From assembly GCA_001797815.1 (NCBI GenBank), contig MGQK01000132.1:25666-44435 (forward strand): a stretch of DNA of 18,770 nucleotides. Reading direction: 5' to 3'. Under the pieces are notes generated by a model. The model worked only from the letters and a program-made list of their open reading frames with translations. It was not told where the DNA came from and searched no databases. The stretch's first letter is position 1, and each line of letters starts with the position of its first letter. The stretch comes from Deltaproteobacteria bacterium RBG_13_61_14 (GTDB lineage Bacteria; RBG-13-61-14). A program made the translations under genes and the position numbers. This document shows, piece after piece, positions 12,783 to 18,770 of the stretch.

Positions 12783-14128
12783 GGCGCGGCCGGGGCCGAA
12801 GAGAGCGGGCGGGCGAAGACCTGGATCGGGCGCTCGATCAGATTCAGGATCTCTGGCACCTCGCCTTCGGAAAAGGGATAGGGGTAGTAGTGATAGAGTT
12901 GCCAGTGATACACGCCCTTGGGCATGTTCCCGGCGGATTTCACCCAGTATCCGACCAAGAGTTGGCCGGGATGCTCCTCGGGCGAGTCCGGATTGGCCAA
13001 CTCCTCCCGGACCAGGGTGGTCCGAACCAGGAGCCGGGACAAGGTTTGGTCAAAGACCAGGGCGTCCACCATGCCCCCTTGCGGGCCGCTGACGGTCAGG
13101 AAAGAGGTGTCGCCCTTCTTATCTAGATCTGCATGAGACTTCCCGTCCAGCACCACGCCCCGGGGATTGGCTTGGTTGCGGAAGGTGGAGCCCATGATGG
13201 CTTCGTTCAGGTCCATCGCCCAGTAAAAATTGATATCGAGAAACAGCTTGTGCAGGTTGACCGGGATGTTGGCCTCCATCGGGCTGATATGCCCGTTGCC
13301 ATAATAGGTGTAAAAAGCCTCGGTCTCCCAGTCCAGGCCGAGCGCCTTGATCTTGACCAGGTCGAGCTCGTCCCGGATCACCCGGACCGGGCCGTCAATG
13401 ACCCCCAGGGTCACGGACTTCATGTCCTTTTCCGGGACGTTGATGGGAATGCCCACGTTGAGCAAGCGCGCCCGCAGCCCCACCTTGGTCCGGTTGAGCA
13501 CGTCCGGGCTAAAGCCGCCGTCCGGCTTTCGAATCCGGAGCCAATCGTAATAGGTGACTCCCAATTGCTGGCCGATCTCGTATTGGTCGCTGCTGATCAG
13601 CTCTTTATTGTTTTCAATCCGATGGCGCACGTAATCCTCGGTCTGGGGCGGCTCGGCCCCGGGTTGATCGAAGAGATAGACCCAGGCCCGGCCGTCATCC
13701 AGGGGGTCCCGGAGCTCCATCGCCACGCCCCCCCGGGTCGCGGCCTCAACATAAACCGGCTCCGGGGGGCAGGGCCCGCCCGCGTCCTTGGCCATGAAGA
13801 CCAACTCATCGTTCGCGTCCAGGCGGGTCCCGTCGCGGAGCGGGTCCCGGAGCTTTTCATTGGGAAAGACGTAGCGTCCTTCCTGGTCGCGCTTGTCCAC
13901 CTGGAAGGGGATGGCCCGGAACCCGGCGCGGCCGCAGGCGTAGAGGTGGAGGTCGCGCGCCTCGGCGCCGAGCAAGGTGGGGACCTGGTCGCCGGTGAAG
14001 AGGACAAAGTCTTCCTGGCGGTTCCACCGGCGGGTCTGGGCCTCGGCCTTGGGGACAGCCCCCGCGAGAACAGCCATACTTGTAAGGCCAAGAAGCGAAA
14101 AAAGGAGCGGATGGTGGTTGAACTTCAT
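12779..14128 (-). CDS. Secreted protein of unknown function
   Basis: This is a 449-residue protein from ATG 14128. The signal peptide is MKFNHHPLLFSLLGLTSMAV onward, with likely cleavage near PKAEAQ. The open frame extends 114 codons further upstream, but that part is low quality and crosses the promoter region. The mature protein begins with a segment about receiving input values (DFVLFTGDQVPTLLGAEARD, then LDANDELVFMAKDAGGPCPP). It then has an aromatic-rich middle (EAFYTYYGNGHISPMEANIP, LDINFYWAMDLNEAIMGSTF) and a beta-rich end (GQLLVGYWVKSAGNMPKGVY). I recognise no catalytic motif and no named domain. Cysteines are few. It should act in the periplasm or outside the cell. It has its own promoter and lies divergent from the YfhO-type gene. 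Confidence 0.8.
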   Translation of the reverse strand: MKFNHHPLLFSLLGLTSMAVLAGAVPKAEAQTRRWNRQEDFVLFTGDQVPTLLGAEARDLHLYACGRAGFRAIPFQVDKRDQEGRYVFPNEKLRDPLRDGTRLDANDELVFMAKDAGGPCPPEPVYVEAATRGGVAMELRDPLDDGRAWVYLFDQPGAEPPQTEDYVRHRIENNKELISSDQYEIGQQLGVTYYDWLRIRKPDGGFSPDVLNRTKVGLRARLLNVGIPINVPEKDMKSVTLGVIDGPVRVIRDELDLVKIKALGLDWETEAFYTYYGNGHISPMEANIPVNLHKLFLDINFYWAMDLNEAIMGSTFRNQANPRGVVLDGKSHADLDKKGDTSFLTVSGPQGGMVDALVFDQTLSRLLVRTTLVREELANPDSPEEHPGQLLVGYWVKSAGNMPKGVYHWQLYHYYPYPFSEGEVPEILNLIERPIQVFARPLSSAPAAP

Positions 14129-14177
14129 GATGGAATCAACGAATTTTTCCGGTGCAAAATAGCGCCCAGTTGTTCTT

Positions 14178-14206
14178 ATTTTAAAAGCTTCCCTCCCCGA
14201 GGTCAA
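14178..14206 (-). promoter_or_regulatory. Sigma-70 promoter of the secreted-protein gene
   Basis: On the minus strand TTGACC (14206-14201), 17 bp, then TAAAAT (14183-14178). This gives a leader of about 43 nt to ATG 14128. No clear Shine-Dalgarno precedes the ATG. Confidence 0.6.
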
Positions 14207-14300
14207 GAAAAATCCCAAGAGCTCCCGCGAGAGAATAAGCTGTTTAAAAAATCTTTTCGGGAAACTCTCGGCCCAGGGATCTCTGAGGTTGACAGTTGAA

Positions 14301-14357
14301 GGTTCGCGGTTGGCGGAAAGAGGACTTCCTTCAACCGAAAACCACCAACCGTGAACC
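14301..14357. repeat. Long imperfect inverted repeat in a divergent intergenic region
   Basis: GGTTCGCGGTTGGCGG (14301-14316) pairs with CCACCAACCGTGAACC (14342-14357): 14 Watson-Crick pairs, one G-U and one mismatch, with a 25-nt loop. The AACCGTG heptamer is repeated directly at 14347 and 14354. The rest of the 283-nt gap holds only the two divergent promoters. It looks like an interspersed repeat. Confidence 0.5.
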
Positions 14358-14375
14358 GTGAACTCAACAAAGGCG

Positions 14376-14404
14376 TTTGCATTTCCGTCCCGCCCGCCTA
14401 TAAT
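14376..14404 (+). promoter_or_regulatory. Promoter of the YfhO-type gene, probably giving a leaderless mRNA
   Basis: TTTGCA (14376-14381), 17 bp, and a perfect TATAAT (14399-14404). Only 7 nt separate the -10 box from ATG 14412, so transcription should begin at or next to the start codon. No Shine-Dalgarno is possible. Confidence 0.65.
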
Positions 14405-14411
14405 TCTCCTC

Positions 14412-16706
14412 ATGGCCGATCCGACCGCTCGGGCACCTCTCCTCATCCGCGGCCTTCCGCTCCTCCTCATCCTGGTCGCCCTCCTGCTCTTTTTCGCGCC
14501 CGGCCTGTTCTTCGGCCAGGTCTATTTCTTCCGCGACCTCGGCATGGAGATCGTGCCCAAACGCCAGTTCTTTTCCGACCACCACGGCCTCGTGCTCTGG
14601 AATCCCTACGTCTTTGCCGGCGAGCCTTTTGCCGCCAATCCCCAGTCCTCGGCCTTTTACCCCCTCAGCCTGCTTTGGCTCCTGGGACCGGCCGAGGTCG
14701 TGCTCGGCCCTTACCTCGCGCTCCATTTCCTGCTCGCTGGAATTTTCGCCTATTGCTTTTTCCTGGAACTGGGTCTTAAGCGCACCAGCGCCCTGGCCGG
14801 GTCGCTGGCCTTGACCCTGGGCGGAGGTTTTGCCTCGCTCACTCTGCAGGTGGTCAACCTCAATTCCGCGGCCTGGATTCCCGGGATCCTTTGGTTGGGG
14901 ATCCGGATGCAAAGGGGCCGCTCCCTGCGGCCAGCCCTGGGGCTAGGTATCTTTATCGCTTTGCAAATTCTGGGCGGAGAGCCGGAGATTTGTTACCTCA
15001 CTCTCCTGGCGCTGAGCGGCTATCTGCTCTTTACGGGCGCGATGAATCGAGCCCCTACCGGTTCGCGCCACACCCTGGTCCGGCCGTTATTGCTCTTAGC
15101 GCTGGCCCTTCTCATCGGCCTGGGTCTATCCGCCATCCAGTGGGTCCTCACCATGGAAATGACCGGGCTCTCGAACCGCGCCTCTGGTTTTGCCCTGGCC
15201 GAAGCCTCCGCCTATTCTTTGGAAGTCCGGGACCTGATCTCCATCCTGGCGCCCCACGTTCTCCTCGACCCCTCTTCTCCCGACTGGGGCTTCGGCTTCT
15301 GGTCCCGGCGCTTGCCTTACTTCCTCAGCATCTACCCGGGCATCATCGGCCTGCTTCTGATACCTTTTGCTTTCCGAAGTGAGCGCCGTCGCGAAGTCAT
15401 CTTCTGGACCGGAGTGGCCCTGTTCTCCCTGCTCCTCGCCCTGGGCCCGGACGGCTACCTCTATAGCTGGGCCCACCGCTGGCTCCCGGGATTTGACCGC
15501 TTCCGCTTCCCGGAGCGGGCGCTCCTCGGTTTTGCCTTGGCCGCGGCCGTGCTGGCCGCGCTGGGGCTGGAAGCCCTGCCGGAACAGCTTCGGCGAAGCG
15601 GAACCGCCCGCGCCCTTTTCCTGACCTTGCCCGTCGTCGTTATTCTCGCTTTGGTCCTGGGCTTAAGCTTAAGCGGGCCGCTGCTCCCCTTCCCCCAACT
15701 CATGCCCGACCTCTTCCTGCGCTCGGGAGTCCGATCCCTGCTCTTTGCCCTGGTCTTTTTCCTCCTGCTCGGCCTGCTCTCCCGCGCGCCGCAAAGACAG
15801 CGCTTCTTGCCGGCCACCCTGGGTTGTCTTCTCGTCTTCGACCTCTTCCTGGCTCATCGCTGGCTCAATCCCACCACCGAGCGCTCCCTCTACACTTTCA
15901 AGCCCCCTTGGGTTTCCGAGCTTAAGGACAATCGTGGCCCGGTCCCTAGCCGGGTTTTCATCGCCGCGCCCCCCAAACTCGAAGACCAGTTCCTGGGCCG
16001 CGATGAAGATCCCCGCGACTTTTACCGCACCCAGCGCGAGTGGCTCCAGCCCTTCTTTGCCCTTCGGTCCGGCATCCCCGATCTGCATGCCAAGAGCTCC
16101 TTTTACCTGGCCTTGCAAAAAGACCTGAATGAGCTGCTCGACCAGGCCGATTCACGAGCTTTTCTCCGCTTACTCGCCATCTTTGGCGTCGAGAAGATCG
16201 CCGTGCCCTCGAAAGGCGTCCGACTCATTCCCAACGCTCTGCCCCGGGCTTACCTGGCCTTTGCCGAGCGCCGCGCCGAAAGCCATGACCAGGCGCGGCA
16301 GATTCTGCTCAACCAGGACTGGGACCCCTGGAAAGAGGTGGTGCTGGAAGGCGAGACCGCATCGCCGCCACTGACCGCCGGCGCTCCCATCCAGGCGGTG
16401 ACCATAAAGACTTATGCGAACGAACACGTGGAACTTTTGGTCCGGGCCGGGCAGCCGGCCTGGCTGGTCCTTCTGGACAGCTTCTATCCGGGCTGGCAGG
16501 CCCGGGTGGACCAGGAGCCAGTCCCCATCCGCCAGGCCAACGGCTTCTTCCGGGCGGTTCGGCTGAATCCCGGTTCTCACCAGATTACTTTCCGTTACCA
16601 ACCCTCTTATTTCTTCCTGGCCTTGGGAATTACCTTGGGCACATCCGGTCTGGTGGGCTTGCTTCTCATGCAGAGCCTATGGCCGCGCAAAGGCGGTTTG
16701 CCATGA
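14412..16706 (+). CDS. YfhO-family polytopic membrane protein (putative GT-C-like glycosyltransferase)
   Basis: This is a 764-residue protein with 11 or more predicted membrane helices, then a soluble extracytoplasmic domain and a last helix. ATG 14412 is chosen over in-frame ATG 14358 because the TATAAT box lies just upstream of it. The first loop, VYFFRDLGMEIVPKRQFF followed by WNPYVFAGEPFAANPQSSAF, is typical of YfhO proteins, as is the C-terminal DSFYPGWQARVDQEPVPIRQ plus FFRAVRLNPGSHQITFRYQP. YfhO proteins glycosylate cell-wall polymers in Gram-positive bacteria. In other phyla they are found with envelope polysaccharide genes, as here. The stop overlaps the start of the O-antigen-ligase-like gene by 4 nt (ATGA), so both serve one pathway. 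Sugar donor and acceptor are unknown. Confidence 0.85.
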   Translation: MADPTARAPLLIRGLPLLLILVALLLFFAPGLFFGQVYFFRDLGMEIVPKRQFFSDHHGLVLWNPYVFAGEPFAANPQSSAFYPLSLLWLLGPAEVVLGPYLALHFLLAGIFAYCFFLELGLKRTSALAGSLALTLGGGFASLTLQVVNLNSAAWIPGILWLGIRMQRGRSLRPALGLGIFIALQILGGEPEICYLTLLALSGYLLFTGAMNRAPTGSRHTLVRPLLLLALALLIGLGLSAIQWVLTMEMTGLSNRASGFALAEASAYSLEVRDLISILAPHVLLDPSSPDWGFGFWSRRLPYFLSIYPGIIGLLLIPFAFRSERRREVIFWTGVALFSLLLALGPDGYLYSWAHRWLPGFDRFRFPERALLGFALAAAVLAALGLEALPEQLRRSGTARALFLTLPVVVILALVLGLSLSGPLLPFPQLMPDLFLRSGVRSLLFALVFFLLLGLLSRAPQRQRFLPATLGCLLVFDLFLAHRWLNPTTERSLYTFKPPWVSELKDNRGPVPSRVFIAAPPKLEDQFLGRDEDPRDFYRTQREWLQPFFALRSGIPDLHAKSSFYLALQKDLNELLDQADSRAFLRLLAIFGVEKIAVPSKGVRLIPNALPRAYLAFAERRAESHDQARQILLNQDWDPWKEVVLEGETASPPLTAGAPIQAVTIKTYANEHVELLVRAGQPAWLVLLDSFYPGWQARVDQEPVPIRQANGFFRAVRLNPGSHQITFRYQPSYFFLALGITLGTSGLVGLLLMQSLWPRKGGLP

Positions 16707-18769
16707 AGCCGGGCAGCAAAACCTGGCTGGTAATCGGAGCCCTGATCCTGATCGGGTCGCCCCTGATCGAGGGCGGCACCACCTATATCCCGATCACCGG
16801 GCTGCGCCTCCTGATCCTGGCCGGGACCGCGGCCTGGCTCTGGCAAGGGCTTAAGGATCCATCCTTTGCCGTGGCCTCTTCCCGGGGGGACCTCTGGATC
16901 CTGGCCTTCTGGGCCCTGACCGCCCTCTCCCTGGTGCGCAGCTCCTATCCTTACATGACCGCCTACTGGTATGGGAACATTTTTTTCCTGATCCTCCTTT
17001 ATTACCTGGCCCTGCAACCCGCGACCCTTAACCAGCCGGAGCGGGACCGCATCTACCACGGCACCGCCACCTTGCTCCTGCTCATGGCCGTCGCTTTCAG
17101 CCTCTGGGGCATCGCCGAGTTCATCTTCGGCCGGGAAAGCCGCGCCAGCGCCGGCTTCTTCAACCCCAACGGCCTGGCCGGATACCTCCTGGCCATCAGC
17201 CCCTTCGCGCTCGCCCGCCTCCTCTGGCCCATAGATGCTGGGGGCGCGGCTGACCCCAGCCGCGCTCGTCGGTTCAACTGGCAGCGCTTAAGCCTCCTCG
17301 CCGCTCTCCTGCTCATGCTTGCCGCCATCCTCTGCACCCGCTCGCGCGCCGTGGTGATCGGCTTCCTTTCTTTCGGCGCCCTCCTCTGCCTGCGCTTCCG
17401 CCTCAAGGCGCTCGTCCCGCTGGCCGCGGCCCTGGTCCTCCTGGTGGCGGTCCCCAACCCCGTGCGCGAGCGGATGCTCACGCTCCGCCAGGGCGACCCC
17501 TATGCCTGGGAGCGGCTGCGCATCTGGGAGGCCAGCCTGGAAATGATCCGGGACCACCCGGCCGGCGTCGGGCTCGGCCTCTACAAGTATTACTACCCCC
17601 GCTACGGCCGGGCGGTCGAGACGATCAAGGTCGGCCGCTACGAAAAGTCGGCCGGCACCGCCCACAGCGAGCTCCTGCACCTGGCCGCGGAATTGAGCCC
17701 GCTCGCGCCCCTGCTCCTGCTCGGCATCGCGGTCCCGCTGATTCTGCTTACCTTTTCTTTCGGGGCGCGGGGCACCTGGTCATTAGGGGCGCGGGGCACT
17801 TGGTCTTTAGGGGCGCGGGTGCCCTCACCCGCGCATGCGCAACCCGATGCCCTCGGCGCCGCGGCCGGCCTGCTCGCGGTGACCGCGCACGGGATCATTG
17901 ATGCAAACCTGCATGAGACCGCGATCGCCGTGGCGGCCGTGGTCCTCGCGGCCATGCTCACGGCCTGGCTGGGTCCGGGTTCCCGCGGCGGGACGCGGCG
18001 GCGCCGCTTCTCTTTCCATTATCCGTGGGTGATGAAAGCGCTGCTTCTTACCCTGACCCCGGTGATCGCCGCGGCCCTGGTCTTCATCTCCGCCGCCTAC
18101 GGGCTGACCGAAGCTTACGCCCGGATCCCGGACCTGGACGAGCGGATCCAGAAGCTCGCCCGCATCGCTCCCTATAATGCCGGTTACGCGCCGCTGTCCG
18201 ACCACTTGAGCCAGGCCCTGTTTCAGAAAGCGCGGCTGCTGGGCCGGGTGGAGCTGCTGGAGAAGGCGATCCGGGAGGAAGACCTGGCCCGGCGCCGCAA
18301 TCCCAACAATTACCGGTATGCCCAAGGTCTGGGTGTGCTCTATCTGGAACTGGCCAAGCTGCTGAAGAAAGACTCGGGCTTGCTCAAAGCCGCGGAGCAT
18401 TACTTCCGCGGGGCCCTGACGCTTTATCCCAACCATCCTTTCATCCTCCACCGTCTGGCCGAAATTTCCCGCCGGCGCGGGCAGTGGCCCGAGGAAGAGG
18501 GGTGGTTGCGGGAGGCGCTTGTCCGGGAGCCGTTCTACTTTCAGGCCCGGGTGGAGCTGATCATCGGCCTGGCCCGGCAGGGGGATCTGGCCGCGGCCGG
18601 GACCCAGTTTCAAATTTTGGCGTCCCAAAGGAATGAGATTCGTGATATGGTAAAGAAGCAGCCGGAGGCCTTTGCTACTCCCTATCAGCGGGAGCTGCTG
18701 TATTTGCCGGCCGGGCAGTGGGAGGCATTAGCTAAGCAGTTTGAGCCTAAGCCCGGGCCGACGCCGTGA
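16703..18769 (+). CDS. O-antigen ligase-like membrane protein with C-terminal TPRs
   Basis: This is a 688-residue protein starting at ATG 16703, which overlaps the previous stop (ATGA). ATG 16679 would add 8 residues and a longer overlap. Residues about 10-470 hold about 11-13 helices. The Wzy_C-type periplasmic loop has RLRIWEASLEMIRDHPAGVGLGLYKYYYPRYGR and then AHSELLHLAAELSP. Before it comes GFFNPNGLAGYLLAISPFAL. The C-terminal third (from about 500) has TPR-like helix pairs such as AEHYFRGALTLYPNHPFILHRLAEISRRRGQWP. Such proteins ligate or polymerise surface polysaccharides on the periplasmic side. Two palindromes and a 24-nt tandem repeat lie in frame in loop regions (17244-17265 and 17762-17834), apparently tolerated insertions. 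It ends one base before the window end. Confidence 0.85.
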   Translation: MKPGSKTWLVIGALILIGSPLIEGGTTYIPITGLRLLILAGTAAWLWQGLKDPSFAVASSRGDLWILAFWALTALSLVRSSYPYMTAYWYGNIFFLILLYYLALQPATLNQPERDRIYHGTATLLLLMAVAFSLWGIAEFIFGRESRASAGFFNPNGLAGYLLAISPFALARLLWPIDAGGAADPSRARRFNWQRLSLLAALLLMLAAILCTRSRAVVIGFLSFGALLCLRFRLKALVPLAAALVLLVAVPNPVRERMLTLRQGDPYAWERLRIWEASLEMIRDHPAGVGLGLYKYYYPRYGRAVETIKVGRYEKSAGTAHSELLHLAAELSPLAPLLLLGIAVPLILLTFSFGARGTWSLGARGTWSLGARVPSPAHAQPDALGAAAGLLAVTAHGIIDANLHETAIAVAAVVLAAMLTAWLGPGSRGGTRRRRFSFHYPWVMKALLLTLTPVIAAALVFISAAYGLTEAYARIPDLDERIQKLARIAPYNAGYAPLSDHLSQALFQKARLLGRVELLEKAIREEDLARRRNPNNYRYAQGLGVLYLELAKLLKKDSGLLKAAEHYFRGALTLYPNHPFILHRLAEISRRRGQWPEEEGWLREALVREPFYFQARVELIIGLARQGDLAAAGTQFQILASQRNEIRDMVKKQPEAFATPYQRELLYLPAGQWEALAKQFEPKPGPTP
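17244..17265. repeat. In-gene palindrome (9-bp stem, 4-nt loop)
   Basis: GCGCGGCTG, ACCC, CAGCCGCGC form a perfect hairpin inside the O-antigen-ligase-like gene, in the loop encoding GGAADPSRARRF. It shares arm length, loop size and flanking GGGG with the palindrome at 17813-17834. It shares its stem sequence with the intergenic repeat at 1790-1836. Confidence 0.6.
17762..17812 (+). repeat. 24-nt tandem repeat in coding sequence
   Basis: Two 24-nt units (17762-17785 and 17786-17809) are identical at 22 of 24 positions, and a third partial copy runs into the adjacent palindrome. Each encodes GARGTWSL in frame, so the repeat lengthens a loop of the O-antigen-ligase-like protein without breaking it. 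Confidence 0.8.
17813..17834. repeat. In-gene palindrome (9-bp stem, 4-nt loop)
   Basis: GCGCGGGTG, CCCT, CACCCGCGC form a perfect hairpin directly after the 24-nt repeats. Compared with the palindrome at 17244 one stem pair is changed on both arms, so pairing is kept. Confidence 0.6.
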
Positions 18770-18770
18770 G

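Noticed and set aside
13133-14299. Plus-strand frame of 388 codons opposite the secreted-protein gene
   Set aside because: It runs through the opposite gene's signal peptide and promoter, has no membrane or domain signal, and looks like antisense.
14129-14470. N-terminal extension of the secreted protein by 114 codons
   Set aside because: It covers a promoter and an inverted repeat and lacks protein-like composition; a signal peptide begins at 14128.
1-18770. tRNA, rRNA, CRISPR array, insertion sequence or prophage genes
   Set aside because: No clover-leaf tRNA, rRNA core motif, regularly spaced repeat, transposase or phage gene was noticed on either strand.

Overview
The window is a GC-rich bacterial fragment with closely packed genes. 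A sedoheptulose-7-phosphate isomerase (LPS heptose route) and an O-antigen-ligase-type protein suggest a Gram-negative envelope. An HgcA/HgcB-like corrinoid and ferredoxin fusion suggests anaerobic one-carbon or corrinoid chemistry. The phylum cannot be fixed from the sequence alone. Genes inside operons carry clear Shine-Dalgarno sequences or 4-nt overlaps, whereas several promoter-proximal genes have a -10 box almost touching the start codon and no Shine-Dalgarno.

Layout. (1) 1-1752, plus strand: two tandem paralogous GNAT acetyltransferases (the first cut by the window edge) and a zinc-dependent MDR dehydrogenase, ending at a strong hairpin. (2) 1888-3420, minus: a sodium:solute symporter with its own candidate promoter. 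(3) 3501-8123, minus: an arsenic/organoarsenical operon read as arsR, DUF318/ArsP_1-type permease, 75-aa protein, small CxxC thioredoxin-fold protein, ArsF-like membrane-anchored CxxC protein, ArsG-like CcdA-type membrane protein, ACR3 arsenite exporter. A near-consensus sigma-70 promoter lies before arsR. (4) 8326-10067, plus, divergent from arsR: a SAM methyltransferase resembling CpaM (corrinoid-protein-associated methyltransferase), overlapping by 4 nt a one-chain HgcA-HgcB-like protein made of a corrinoid domain, membrane helices and a ferredoxin domain. (5) 10105-11067, plus: a secreted TPR protein. (6) 11202-12741, minus: gmhA and a translationally coupled gene of unknown function. (7) 12779-14128, minus: a secreted protein of unknown function. 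(8) 14412-18769, plus: a YfhO-type membrane protein overlapping an O-antigen-ligase-like protein with C-terminal TPRs.

The most notable part is 3501-10067. An ArsR-controlled operon for arsenic and probably organoarsenical handling is divergent from a corrinoid methyl-transfer pair built like the mercury-methylation proteins HgcA and HgcB. The fusion departs from true HgcAB at the cap-helix motif (CAAVGG in place of CAAGK), in the first iron-sulfur motif (Asp for the second Cys), and by lacking the C-terminal cysteines of HgcB. The likely reading is methyl transfer to a substrate other than mercury. The arsenic neighbourhood makes a metalloid one testable candidate, but this is inference.

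Small palindromes are also scattered through the window. Two related 9-bp-stem hairpins lie in frame inside the O-antigen-ligase-like gene, and a related sequence sits between genes near 1790. They look like miniature dispersed elements.
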